From contig NZ_BNBS01000025.1 of NCBI RefSeq assembly GCF_014656075.1, positions 17,852-81,851 on the forward strand: 64,000 bases of DNA. The letters are read 5' to 3'. This stretch comes from Streptomyces hydrogenans (GTDB lineage: Bacteria > Actinomycetota > Actinomycetes > Streptomycetales > Streptomycetaceae). Shown one piece after another: positions 32,560 to 40,720 of the stretch; positions within the stretch are counted from its first letter, which is position 1; each line of letters starts with the position of its first letter. The notes beneath the pieces were generated by a model that did not search any database, was not told where the DNA came from, and worked only from the letters and a program-made list of their open reading frames with translations. Position numbers and translations under genes: made by a program.

Positions 32560-33867
32560 ATGAGCAGCGCAGCTTCCCGACCGGCGTCCGCACCCTTCGG
32601 CCCCGGCCACACCGATGACCTGATGTCCTTCCTCGCGGCCTCCCCGTCGCCGTACCACGCGGTGGCCAACGCCGCGGAGCGGCTGGAGAAGGCGGGCTTC
32701 CGCCGGGTCGAGGAGACCGCGGCGTGGGACGGGACGAGCGGCGGGAAGTTCGTGACCCGCGGCGGCGCGATCATCGCCTGGTACGTGCCCGAGGGCGCCG
32801 CCCCGCACACCCCGTACCGGATCGTCGGCGCCCACACCGACTCCCCCAACCTGCGCGTCAAGCCCCGCCCCGACATGGGCAACCAGGGCTGGCGGCAGAT
32901 CGCCGTGGAGATCTACGGCGGCACCCTCCTCAACACCTGGCTCGACCGCGACCTCGGCCTCGCCGGCCGCCTCACCCTGCGCGACGGCAGCCACCGCCTC
33001 GTCAACGTCGACCGGCCGCTGCTGCGCGTCCCGCAGCTCGCCATCCACCTCGACCGCTCCGCCAACGACGGGCTCAAGCTGGACCGCCAGCGCCACATGC
33101 AGCCCGTGTGGGGCACCGGCGAGGTCCGCGAGGGCGACCTGGTGGAGTTCGTCGCGGACGAGGCCGGTGTGGACGCCGAGGACATCGCCGGCTGGGACCT
33201 CATGGTCCACGCGGTCGACGCCCCCGCCTACCTCGGCCGCGACCGCGAGCTCGTCGCCGGCCCGCGCATGGACAACCTGCTGTCCGTGCACGCCGCCGTC
33301 GCCGCGCTCACCGCCGTCGCCGGCCGCGACGACCTCCCGTACATCCCCGTCCTCGCCGCCTTCGACCACGAGGAGAACGGCTCCGAGGCCGACACCGGCG
33401 CCCAGGGCCCCCTCCTCGGCACCGTCCTGGAGCGCTCCGTCTACGCCCGCGGCGGCGGCTACGAGGACCGCGCCCGCGCCTTCGCCGGCACGGTCTGCCT
33501 CTCCTCCGACACCGGCCACGCCGTCCACCCCAACTACGCGGAGCGGCACGACCCGACGCACCACCCGCGCGTCAACGGCGGCCCGATCCTCAAGGTCAAC
33601 GTCAACCAGCGCTACGCCACCGACGGCACCGGCCGCGCGATCTTCGCCGCCGCGTGCGAGAAGGCGGGCGTGCCGTGGCAGTCGTTCGTCTCCAGCAACG
33701 ACATGCCCTGCGGCACCACGATCGGCCCGATCACGGCCGCCCGCCACGGCATCACCACCGTCGACATCGGCGTCGCGATCCTCTCCATGCACAGCGCCCG
33801 CGAACTCTGCGGCGCCGAGGACCCCTACCTCCTCGCCAACGCCCTGGTGGCGTTCCTGGAGGGCTGA
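32560..33867 (+). CDS. M18 family aminopeptidase
   Basis: 435-aa zinc aminopeptidase. Conserved metal-ligand motifs are GAHTDSPNLRVKP (first His-Asp), AFDHEENGSE (catalytic Glu pair), SSDTGHAVHPNY (Asp/His region) and the final STNDMPCG-type and SMHSARELCG motif with the last His (ILSMHSARELCG). The sequence shows the aspartyl-aminopeptidase branch. The ATG at 32560 was chosen over GTG 32551 because AAGGTGGG lies upstream of it. Cytoplasmic peptide turnover. A 21-bp terminator follows. Confidence 0.93.
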   Translation: MSSAASRPASAPFGPGHTDDLMSFLAASPSPYHAVANAAERLEKAGFRRVEETAAWDGTSGGKFVTRGGAIIAWYVPEGAAPHTPYRIVGAHTDSPNLRVKPRPDMGNQGWRQIAVEIYGGTLLNTWLDRDLGLAGRLTLRDGSHRLVNVDRPLLRVPQLAIHLDRSANDGLKLDRQRHMQPVWGTGEVREGDLVEFVADEAGVDAEDIAGWDLMVHAVDAPAYLGRDRELVAGPRMDNLLSVHAAVAALTAVAGRDDLPYIPVLAAFDHEENGSEADTGAQGPLLGTVLERSVYARGGGYEDRARAFAGTVCLSSDTGHAVHPNYAERHDPTHHPRVNGGPILKVNVNQRYATDGTGRAIFAAACEKAGVPWQSFVSSNDMPCGTTIGPITAARHGITTVDIGVAILSMHSARELCGAEDPYLLANALVAFLEG

Positions 33868-33873
33868 GCCCGT

Positions 33874-33917
33874 ACGCGAAGGGCCCCGCACGCCGTGGCG
33901 TGCGGGGCCCTTCGCGT
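33874..33917. terminator. Bidirectional terminator between the M18 peptidase and NHL genes
   Basis: A perfect 21-bp stem (ACGCGAAGGGCCCCGCACGCC and complement) around a GT centre, between convergent genes. The longest perfect hairpin in the window. Confidence 0.93.
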
Positions 33918-33929
33918 TACGCGGCCGGG

Positions 33930-35741
33930 TCAGGCGTCCAGCCCCGCCAGGATCAGCGGGAGGCGGGTCGCGCCCTCGGCGGTGAGCTTCACCGGGACGC
34001 CCCAGTCCTGCTGGTGGACGTGGCAGGCCGGGTACTCGTTGGCCGGGTCGTCGTCGCAGGACGCGGCCATCGCGGAGACGTGCAGAACGCCTTCGGTGAG
34101 GGCCGGGTTCAGCTCCAGGTCGCGGAAGAGGTCCGTGCCCGTGCCCTCGCCGGAGAGCAGCAGCTCCGGCGGGGTGGACGAGACCAGGAGCCGGGTCGAG
34201 GGGCCGTACCGCTCGTCCAGCTTCTGGCCCGTGGGCGCGTGGAAGACGACGTCCAGGCGGAAGGCGCCGGGCGCGACCTCGGTCGCCTCGCGCTTCGTGC
34301 GGTGCGCGACCGCCTCCACCCGCACGGCCTCCTCGGGGAGGCGCAGCCGGGTGAGGCGGTGGCGGGCCGACTCGACGACGACGATGTCCTCGCCGACGAG
34401 GACCGCGTCGCTGGGCTCGCGCAGGTCCGTGGCGAGGGTGGTGACCTCGCCGGTGGCCGGGTCGTAGCGGCGCAGGGCGTGGTTGTACGTGTCGGAGACC
34501 GCGACCGAGCCGTCGGGCAGGGCCGTCACGCCGAGCGGGTGCTGGAAGAGCGCCTGGTCGGCGGCGCCGTCCCGGTGCCCGAAGTCGAAGAGGCCGGTGC
34601 CGACGGCCGTGTGGACGTGCCCGTCGGTGTCGACGTACCGCAGCGCGCTGGTCTCCGAGTCGGCGATCCACAGCCGGTCCGGGGTGGCGGCGAGCCCGGA
34701 CGGCTGCGCGAACCACGCCTCGGCACCGGGCCCGTCGACCAGCCCCTCGTTCGTGGTGCCGGCCGCGACCTCGACGGTCCCGGACTCGGGGTCGTACGTC
34801 CAGATCTGGTGCACGCCGGCCATCGCGATCCACACCTTGCCCTGCCACCAGGCGACGTCCCACGGCGAGGACAGGTCCACGCCGAGCGCGGGCCCGGAGG
34901 TCGGAGACCCCTGCCACCACTGCCTGCCGGTGCCCGCGATCCGCTCGACCGCGCCGGTCGCCGGGTCGAAGCGCTGGAGCGAGTGGTGCACGGTGTCCGC
35001 GACGACGACCGTGCCGTCCGGCAGCAGCGCCAGCCCCTGCGGCTCGCGGAAGACGCCCTCGCCGCCGATCCGCCGCACCACGGTCTCGCCGTCGGCGGCC
35101 AGCTCGACCAGCTGGTGCCGGGTGGTGTCGGAGACCAGGAGGTTGCCGTCCGGGAGGACGACGGCCTTCCCCGGGAAGCGGAGGTCGGTCGCGACCGGCT
35201 CCGGCGGCACGTACGGCCCGTCGCCGCGCCGCAGCGTCCCCTTGGCCGCGTGCTCGGCCTCCAGCTCCTCCACCAGCGTCCGGATCGCGTTGGCGTGCCC
35301 CTCACCGGCGTGCTGGGCGACGACGTACCCCTCGGGGTCGATCACGACGAGCGTCGGCCAGGCGCGGACGGCGTACTGCTTCCAGGTCGCCAGCTCCGGG
35401 TCGTCGAGCACCGGGTGGTGCACCTCGTACCGCTCCACGGCGTCGACGACCGCCTGGTGCTCCGCCTCGTGCACGAACTTCGGCGAGTGCACGCCCACGA
35501 TGACGAGCGTGTCCCGGTGCTTCTCCTCCAGCTCCCGCAGCTCGTCGAGGACGTGCAGGCAGTTGATGCAGCAGAAGGTCCAAAAATCGAGGATCAATGT
35601 GCGACCTCGGAAGTCGGCGAGCTTCAGGTCCTTCCCGCCGGTGTTGATCCAGCCGCCCTTGCCGATCAGCTCGGGGGCACGGACGCGGGCGCGGGAACGG
35701 GGGGCGGGCGCGGGGGTGGGCGCCGGGGCAGCGTCGTTCAT
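33930..35741 (-). CDS. Thioredoxin-like protein with C-terminal NHL-repeat propeller
   Basis: 603 aa, cytoplasmic, no signal peptide. An Ala/Pro-rich start (1-20) leads into a TlpA/AhpC-like thioredoxin domain with the motif FWTFCCINCLHVL (active site CCINC, one extra Cys beside the usual CxxC) around residues 50-62, and AWPTLVVIDPEG as the cis-Pro strand. From about 190 to 480 there are NHL-type blades (LLPDGTVVVADTVHHSLQRFDP, IWTYDPESG, VSDTYNHALRRYDP). This fused protein is widespread in actinobacteria and presumed redox-related. ATG at 35741 with GAAGG upstream. A degraded copy of its 5' end lies near 37655-37760. Confidence 0.9.
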   Translation of the reverse strand: MNDAAPAPTPAPAPRSRARVRAPELIGKGGWINTGGKDLKLADFRGRTLILDFWTFCCINCLHVLDELRELEEKHRDTLVIVGVHSPKFVHEAEHQAVVDAVERYEVHHPVLDDPELATWKQYAVRAWPTLVVIDPEGYVVAQHAGEGHANAIRTLVEELEAEHAAKGTLRRGDGPYVPPEPVATDLRFPGKAVVLPDGNLLVSDTTRHQLVELAADGETVVRRIGGEGVFREPQGLALLPDGTVVVADTVHHSLQRFDPATGAVERIAGTGRQWWQGSPTSGPALGVDLSSPWDVAWWQGKVWIAMAGVHQIWTYDPESGTVEVAAGTTNEGLVDGPGAEAWFAQPSGLAATPDRLWIADSETSALRYVDTDGHVHTAVGTGLFDFGHRDGAADQALFQHPLGVTALPDGSVAVSDTYNHALRRYDPATGEVTTLATDLREPSDAVLVGEDIVVVESARHRLTRLRLPEEAVRVEAVAHRTKREATEVAPGAFRLDVVFHAPTGQKLDERYGPSTRLLVSSTPPELLLSGEGTGTDLFRDLELNPALTEGVLHVSAMAASCDDDPANEYPACHVHQQDWGVPVKLTAEGATRLPLILAGLDA

Positions 35742-35795
35742 CCTTCAAGCTTGCCATTGGCCCATGAACGGCCGATCACAGCCACACGACGCGGG

Positions 35796-35933
35796 TCACC
35801 TCCGCGAGCGGCACGAGCCTTTTCCTGCCTCCTGCCCTGGGGGCCAGAGAAGCACCACGGCTCGCTTACGGCGCTCGCCCGGCGACTCGGCAGGATCCTC
35901 GTAGTCGCCGGTCACGTCGTGCGGGCTGCCCAT
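35796..35933 (-). CDS. Possible 45-aa ORF inside the integrase element
   Basis: ATG at 35933 preceded by GGCGGGG; product begins MGSPHDVTGDYEDPAESPGE and ends in an Arg-rich tail. The first half has normal G/C third positions, the second half less so. It sits between the integrase stop and the NHL gene start, where small phage or excisionase-type genes are often found, but no family is recognised. May be chance. Confidence 0.3.
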   Translation of the reverse strand: MGSPHDVTGDYEDPAESPGERRKRAVVLLWPPGQEAGKGSCRSRR

Positions 35934-36030
35934 GCGCCCCGCCACGTCCGCGCCGGAGGAAGACGTTGCAGGCGCTCACGTTCGTCGTGTCACCCCCGGC
36001 ACGGGCGCGGGCCCGCACCCTCTTCGACCG

Positions 36031-37587
36031 TCATTCCGCCACCCGCTCATTCGCCCCGGCCCCGCCCCTCCTCGCCCAGACGATCCTGCAGCGCTCGTCA
36101 CCGTTGAACCTCACGCCCACCCTGCCTCGCTGGACTTCCACGCGATCGATTGCGAGGCTGAGGCGTTCACGCCTTCCGGCCACGTCATCGGTCTCCCAGG
36201 CTTCAAGGAGCAGGCCCGCGTCCAGGAGCGGAGAGAGGTCCGCGGAAGGGGTCGGCATCCGCAGCAGGTCTGCGCGCAGCCCCTCGATCCGATTGCGAAG
36301 TCGTCCGGCGAGCCGGTTGTACCGGTCGATAGCGTCGGCGCCCGTGAACTCGCCACGGACGTACCTGGCCTCCTCCAGGTCCGCCAGACGGGCCCCCTCG
36401 TCCGCGATCTCCGCCTCGATCGCGTCCCGCTTCGCGAAAACCTCCGGGTCCTCCCGCTGCGCCCAGCGGTCGGCGATCACGACGAGCAGCGGGTCCTGGG
36501 GCTCCAGGGACGGCAGGCGGGAGAGGAATGCCCGGGTCACGTAGTCGTCGATGCTCTCGACCCGAGCCGAGACGCCGGAGCATCCTCGCCCCATCCGGTG
36601 GCTGGAGCACTGGTACGACGTGCCGGCCTTGCTCATCCGGGCCCCGCACAGCCCGCAACGTGCCGTCCCGGTGAGCAGGGACTTCCCTTGCTTGTGACCG
36701 TGTCGCTTCCCCGCCAGGGGGAACGTGCGCGCTTCGAGCTGGCGGAGGATGAGTTCGCGCTCCCCGACCGTGATGATCCCCTCGCCGATACTCACGGTCT
36801 CCAGCGTTTCCGGGTCTCGGTAGGGAGAGACCCGGTGCATGTACTTGCGTGTCCCATCCGGCTGCTCCTCGTACTCGGTCTGCGGCATGAGACCGGCGAA
36901 GGCCGGTGAGCGAAGGAGTTGCATGACGCTGGACGAGTTCCACTCGCCTCCACGAGCGGACTCCACCCCGTGCTCGTTCAGCAGCCGGGCGATGTGGACG
37001 AGGGCCTTCCCGGACAACGCCTCGTCGGCGATCAGGCGGGCGTAGACGGCGGTCTCGGGGTCGTGGAGGAGTTTCTTCGCCTCCGGGTCCACCAACAGCC
37101 CGTAAGGCGGCCGTCCGCCGATCCACTGCCCCCGTCGGCGTAGGTACCGCTTGGCGTTGCCGACGCGCATCCCAAGGTCGCGGGACTCGTTGCGTGCCAG
37201 TTCCGCCAACATGGCGAGGGTGGCCCGGGCGCTGTCGTTCTTCGTGTCGAGGCCGTCCATGACGGAGACCAGCCGTCCGCCAACCCTCCCTATGTCGTCC
37301 AGCGCCTTCCCGACCTCGCCGATGCCCTTGCGGGACAGGCGGTCGAGCTTCCAGACGATCAGAACGCCCACGACGCCGGCCGTGGCTGCTGTGATCGCCG
37401 CATCGAACCCTTTGCGGCTGACGTTCTTGTAACCGGAACGTCCGCGGTCTATGTGGACCTTGCGGACAGTCAGGCCGTTGCGCTCCGCCCAGGCCCGGCA
37501 GTCGGCTTCCTGGCGGTCGATCGCGGTCTTGCCCTCCCGGTCCAAGGACAGGCGTAAGTACAGGTCAGCAGTGGTTTGTTGGTGCAC
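36031..37587 (-). CDS. Large serine recombinase (phage-type integrase)
   Basis: 518 aa, GTG at 37587. Resolvase-type catalytic domain at about 7-150, with the nucleophile Ser in LYLRLSLDREGK (about 14), and IDRGRSGYKNVSRKGF, VWKLDRLSRKGIGEVG and RATLAMLAELARNESRDLG active-site Arg motifs. Recombinase domain about 165-290 (RPPYGLLVDPEAK). Zinc ribbon at about 310-350 (CGLCGARM, CSSHRMGRGC). A coiled-coil stretch follows (about 385-430). This is the full architecture of phiC31/Bxb1-type integrases, so the enzyme may be active. It catalyses attP x attB recombination. The surrounding sequence is slightly less GC-rich than neighbours. Confidence 0.93.
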   Translation of the reverse strand: MHQQTTADLYLRLSLDREGKTAIDRQEADCRAWAERNGLTVRKVHIDRGRSGYKNVSRKGFDAAITAATAGVVGVLIVWKLDRLSRKGIGEVGKALDDIGRVGGRLVSVMDGLDTKNDSARATLAMLAELARNESRDLGMRVGNAKRYLRRRGQWIGGRPPYGLLVDPEAKKLLHDPETAVYARLIADEALSGKALVHIARLLNEHGVESARGGEWNSSSVMQLLRSPAFAGLMPQTEYEEQPDGTRKYMHRVSPYRDPETLETVSIGEGIITVGERELILRQLEARTFPLAGKRHGHKQGKSLLTGTARCGLCGARMSKAGTSYQCSSHRMGRGCSGVSARVESIDDYVTRAFLSRLPSLEPQDPLLVVIADRWAQREDPEVFAKRDAIEAEIADEGARLADLEEARYVRGEFTGADAIDRYNRLAGRLRNRIEGLRADLLRMPTPSADLSPLLDAGLLLEAWETDDVAGRRERLSLAIDRVEVQRGRVGVRFNGDERCRIVWARRGGAGANERVAE

Positions 37588-37654
37588 GTCCCCACGCTAG
37601 CGAGTAGTGCTCACATTGGTTCAGTAAATCCTTAAGACGAAGACAACGATTTTT

Positions 37655-37760
37655 TCGCAGATCGGCGAGCGTCGACTCGTCGCCTCCGGTGTTGGCCAGC
37701 CTTTCGTTCCGATCAGCTCGGGGCCCGGACGCGGGCGCGGGAGCGGGGCCTGCCACGGGC
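37655..37760 (-). pseudogene. Displaced, frameshifted 5' fragment of the NHL-thioredoxin gene
   Basis: On the minus strand this matches the first ~35 codons of the NHL gene (PELIG-KGW-NTGG-LADL pattern; nucleotide identity roughly 75-80% over about 100 bases by eye) with single-base deletions near CCCCGAG and after GGCTGG, so it cannot be translated as one frame. It ends where A-rich sequence leading to the integrase begins. It is best read as the original gene start left behind after insertion, and now decaying. The rest of the 37588-37845 gap holds no other gene. Confidence 0.65.
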
Positions 37761-37845
37761 GTACGGGTGGATCGGTGCCGCCGGGTGGGGGGTGTCCGCG
37801 TGTCCCGGGGCGGGTGGGCGGCGGAGGGGGCGGTGGCATGGGCGC

Positions 37846-39348
37846 ATGACGCATGCGGGCGGATCATCGGACTACTCGTGCTTCCGGGGGAGGCGGGCCG
37901 TCCGGGTCGGGGCCGGGTTCCTCGTCGGGGTCCTCGCCCTGCCCTGCCTCGTCCTCGGCGGCGAGGGCACGGCGGAGGCCGGGGGCGCGGGCGACAAGGC
38001 GCTGCGGATGACCGTCACCGTCAACACCCGCGGTCACAGCGGGCAGCGACCGCCCGCCGTGCGGGCCGGGGACCGGGTGGTGAAGAGGTACCGGCTGGAG
38101 AACCGGGGCGAGGCCGACCTGTACGGGGTCCGGGTGCGGGACCCGGGCGTCCCGGCGGGCGCCGTCCGCTGCCCCGGGCGGCCGCTCCACGCGCTCGGCG
38201 TCATGGAGTGCGTCGCCCGCTTCCGCGCCCTGCCCGGCGACCACCGGGCCGACGCCCGCGCCGAGGGCGCGATCCCCTCCCTGGGCCGGACCCTGACCGC
38301 CACCGCCGCCTCCGGGTACACGGGCGTCGCCGGGGCCCTCGCCCTGGCCGAACGCGTCGCCCCCGCCGCGCGCGCCGGCACGGCCGTCGTCACGTACACC
38401 GTCGCCAACCGCGGCAACCGGCCCCTGCACGACGTGCGCGTCACCGACCCGGCGCTCGGCCTCTCCGGGCGGGGCGTCGACTGCGGCGCCGCCCCGCTCC
38501 GGCTCGCCCCCGGCGCCTCCGCGCGCTGTGTCGCGACCGTACGGCGGCCGCCCGGCACCCACCGCAGCACCGGCCTCGCCACCGGCACCGACCGCGTCGC
38601 CACCTACGCCCCCGGCGGGCGGCGCCTTCCCGCGCCCCTGCTCACCGCGCGGTCCACCGGCTCCTTCACGGTGCCGGAGGAGCGGAGGAAGCCCTCGGCG
38701 GCGGCCCCGGACCCGGCCCCGGCCTCGGCCGCTGAGCCCGGGGGTGGGAGTGGGAGCGGTAGAGGCGGGGGCGGTGGAGGAGGGGGCGGTGCGGGCGGTG
38801 GGGATTCTCGTGGTGGGGTCGTCGGGGCTCCTGGGGCCGCCGGAGCTCCTGGCGCCGCCGGGGCCACGGCGCCCGAGCCCGCTCCCGCACCCGCCGTGGG
38901 GGTGCTGCCGGTGGGGCCGCCCGGGCCCGATCCCGCGCCGCCGGGGGCAGCGGCGGAGGTCGGTGCGGGGGTCGCGGCGGAGGTCGGGGCAGGGGTCGGT
39001 GCCACCGAGGGAGCGGTGGAGGCCGGGCCCGGAGCCGTACCGCCCGGAGCCGTAACGCCGGGAGCCGTACCGCCCGGTGCCGTACCGCCCGGTGCCGTGC
39101 CCCCAGGTGCCGTACCGCCCGGTGCCGTGGTCGGTGAGGCTCGTGTGCCCGGGGTGGTCGTACCGCCGCGTACCGACACCTCGCCGGAGGCGTCGCGCCG
39201 GGCCGCCACGCTCGCCGGCGAGGGGTTCCTGGGGCGGGTGCGGCGGCGCGGGCGGGAGGCGGGCGAGATGGGGACCGTCGTGATGCTGCTGCTGATCCTG
39301 CTGCCCGCGGCCCTCGCCGCCGCGCTCCTCGGGAACCGGAGGACCTGA
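37846..39348 (+). CDS. Secreted, membrane-anchored surface protein with collagen-like repeats
   Basis: 500 aa from ATG at 37846. Signal-like N-terminus (hydrophobic VGAGFLVGVLALPCLVLGG, about residues 20-42). Two beta-sandwich DUF11-like domains follow (RVVKRYRLENRGEADLYGVRVRDP and VTYTVANRGNRPLHDVRVTDPALG), then a Gly/Ala/Pro-rich linker with six or so copies of PGAVP, and a C-terminal hydrophobic helix (MGTVVMLLLILLPAALAAALLG) with a short basic tail as anchor. Likely a surface-exposed structural protein. It is four bases from the DUF4239 gene and probably cotranscribed. Function unknown. Confidence 0.75.
   Translation: MTHAGGSSDYSCFRGRRAVRVGAGFLVGVLALPCLVLGGEGTAEAGGAGDKALRMTVTVNTRGHSGQRPPAVRAGDRVVKRYRLENRGEADLYGVRVRDPGVPAGAVRCPGRPLHALGVMECVARFRALPGDHRADARAEGAIPSLGRTLTATAASGYTGVAGALALAERVAPAARAGTAVVTYTVANRGNRPLHDVRVTDPALGLSGRGVDCGAAPLRLAPGASARCVATVRRPPGTHRSTGLATGTDRVATYAPGGRRLPAPLLTARSTGSFTVPEERRKPSAAAPDPAPASAAEPGGGSGSGRGGGGGGGGGAGGGDSRGGVVGAPGAAGAPGAAGATAPEPAPAPAVGVLPVGPPGPDPAPPGAAAEVGAGVAAEVGAGVGATEGAVEAGPGAVPPGAVTPGAVPPGAVPPGAVPPGAVPPGAVVGEARVPGVVVPPRTDTSPEASRRAATLAGEGFLGRVRRRGREAGEMGTVVMLLLILLPAALAAALLGNRRT
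39031..39128 (+). repeat. 15-bp tandem repeat encoding PGAVP in the surface-protein gene
   Basis: About six and a half copies of a 15-base unit GGTGCCGTACCGCCC, in frame, encoding GAVPP repeatedly. Units differ by few bases (GGAGCC/GGTGCC, TAACG/TACCG). Likely to vary in number between strains. Confidence 0.9.
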
Positions 39349-39351
39349 CCC

Positions 39352-40101
39352 GTGGCCCTGTTCGAAACGCTCTTCGTCGTCCTGGGGGTCGCGCTGCTCG
39401 GCGCGCTCGCCGTCGTGGTCAAGACGCGGCTCTTCCCGGTCGCCGAGGACGAGGAACCGCGCGAGGACGTCGCCGAGTACATCGCCATGATGGTCTCGGT
39501 GCTCTACGCCATCGTCCTCGGCCTCTGTCTGGTCTCCGTCTGGGACACCCGTACCGCCGCGTCCGACAACGCCCAGGCCGAGGCGAGCGCCCTGCACCAG
39601 ACGTATCTGCTCGCCGACGCGCTCCCGGGCGACCGGCGCGAGCCGCTGCGGGCGGCGGCCCGGACGTACGCCGACCACGTCGTGGACGTCGAGTGGCCGA
39701 TGATGGCCGCCCGGCAGCCGCTCGACCCGTCCGGCTGGCGGCTGCTCGAACTGCTCCGGCAGGCCGGGGAGGTCGGCGACACCGCCACCGTCTCGCAGCA
39801 GATCGCCGCGCAGGAGGTGCTCGCCCAGCTCGGCAACGTCGACGACGCCCGGCGCAGCCGGGAGGCGGCCGCGCAGGAGCGGCTGTCGCCGGTGCTGTGG
39901 ACGGGGCTGATCCTCGGCGGCTTCCTCACGCTCGCGTTCATGTTCATCTTCGGGATCAGTCGCAGCACCACCCATGTGGTGATGGTGATGGGCCTGGCGG
40001 GCTTCATCGCCTTCACCGTGCTGTTGATCCATCAGCTCGACGCGCCCTTCGGGGAGGTGCTGGGCACGACTCCCGACGCGTTCACCCGCTATTTCGTCTG
40101 A
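39352..40101 (+). CDS. DUF4239 (bestrophin-like) membrane protein
   Basis: 249 aa, GTG start at 39352 right after the preceding stop, GGAGG upstream. Two N-terminal hydrophobic segments (about 1-25 and 45-65: EYIAMMVSVLYAIVLGLCLV), an extracytoplasmic helical domain (NAQAEASALHQTYLLADALP), and two C-terminal helices (VLWTGLILGGFLTLAFMFIFG, VVMVMGLAGFIAFTVLLI). This is the DUF4239 signature, a family of membrane proteins resembling bestrophin channels in layout. Function unknown. Confidence 0.85.
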   Translation: MALFETLFVVLGVALLGALAVVVKTRLFPVAEDEEPREDVAEYIAMMVSVLYAIVLGLCLVSVWDTRTAASDNAQAEASALHQTYLLADALPGDRREPLRAAARTYADHVVDVEWPMMAARQPLDPSGWRLLELLRQAGEVGDTATVSQQIAAQEVLAQLGNVDDARRSREAAAQERLSPVLWTGLILGGFLTLAFMFIFGISRSTTHVVMVMGLAGFIAFTVLLIHQLDAPFGEVLGTTPDAFTRYFV

Positions 40102-40118
40102 ACTCTCCCGGCCGGGTT

Positions 40119-40132
40119 GTTTCACGTGAAAC
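40119..40132. promoter_or_regulatory. parS centromere site (ParB-binding)
   Basis: Perfect GTTTCACGTGAAAC, extended to 15 of 16 with the flanking T (TGTTTCACGTGAAACG). This is the Streptomyces parS palindrome bound by ParB during origin segregation. It lies between the DUF4239 and LURP-one genes and is also in the leader of the latter. Confidence 0.95.
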
Positions 40133-40154
40133 GGCGAACGGGGAGACATACCGT

Positions 40155-40640
40155 ATGAAATACCTCGTACGGGACAAGCTCTTCGCGATCGGCGACGACT
40201 ACTGGATCGAGGACGAGGACGGCCGGCACGCCTTCCTCGTCGACGGCAAGGCCCTGCGGTTGCGGGACACCCTGGAGTTGAAGGCCCCGGACGGACGGGT
40301 GGTCATCACCCTCCGGGAGAAGCTCCTCAGCCTGCGGGGCGCGATGACCGTCGAGCGGGACGAGCGGCCGCTGGCGACCGTCCGCCGCAAGCGGCTCTCC
40401 CTGCTCCGCAACCATTACCGCGTGACGATGGCCGACGGCACCGAACTGGACGTCAGCGGGCGGATCCTGGACCGGGAGTTCGCCGTCGAGTACGACGGCG
40501 AACTCCTCGCCCACATCTCCCGCCGGTGGCTGCGCGTCCGGGACACGTACGCGGTGGACGTGGTCCGCGAGGACGCCGACGCGGCCCTGCTCATCGCGGT
40601 GGCCGTGTGCGTGATCCGGATGGCCGAGCGGGAGGACTAG
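40155..40640 (+). CDS. LURP-one-related family protein
   Basis: 161 aa, ATG at 40155. Tubby-like beta barrel typical of LURP-one: RDKLFAIGDDYWIEDEDGRHAFLVDGKALRLRDTLEL, repeated edge strands around LREKLLSLRGAMTVERD, and a central helix at the C-terminus (DADAALLIAVAVCVIRMAE). Cytosolic or membrane-associated; function unknown. The parS site lies 22 bases upstream of its start and the two may be independent. Confidence 0.88.
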   Translation: MKYLVRDKLFAIGDDYWIEDEDGRHAFLVDGKALRLRDTLELKAPDGRVVITLREKLLSLRGAMTVERDERPLATVRRKRLSLLRNHYRVTMADGTELDVSGRILDREFAVEYDGELLAHISRRWLRVRDTYAVDVVREDADAALLIAVAVCVIRMAERED

Positions 40641-40720
40641 GAGGGCAGGGGCGGCCGGACGGGCGGCCCCGCCGGGCAGGAGAGGGCCCCGGCGGGCAGG
40701 AGAGGGGCCGGGGCGGGAGG

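Larger units (their letters stand above)
35608..37660. mobile_element. Minimal or decayed serine-integrase element in the 5' end of the NHL-thioredoxin gene
   Basis: About 2 kb delimited by two similar sequences: 35608-35710 (first codons of the NHL gene) and 37655-37750 (a broken copy in the same orientation). In minus-strand reading both run through CCCGAGCTGATCGG and AACACCGG to CTCGCCGA, after which they diverge, so the crossover was probably near CTCGCCGA. Between them are only the integrase gene and a possible 45-codon frame. The intact gene downstream seems to have received its promoter and first codons from the element. Att boundaries are inferred, not proven. Confidence 0.6.

Noticed and set aside
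30352..34920. A 1522-codon minus-strand open frame
   Set aside because: It is antisense to the acyl-CoA dehydrogenase and aminopeptidase genes, both well supported; the frame is open only because of the high GC content.
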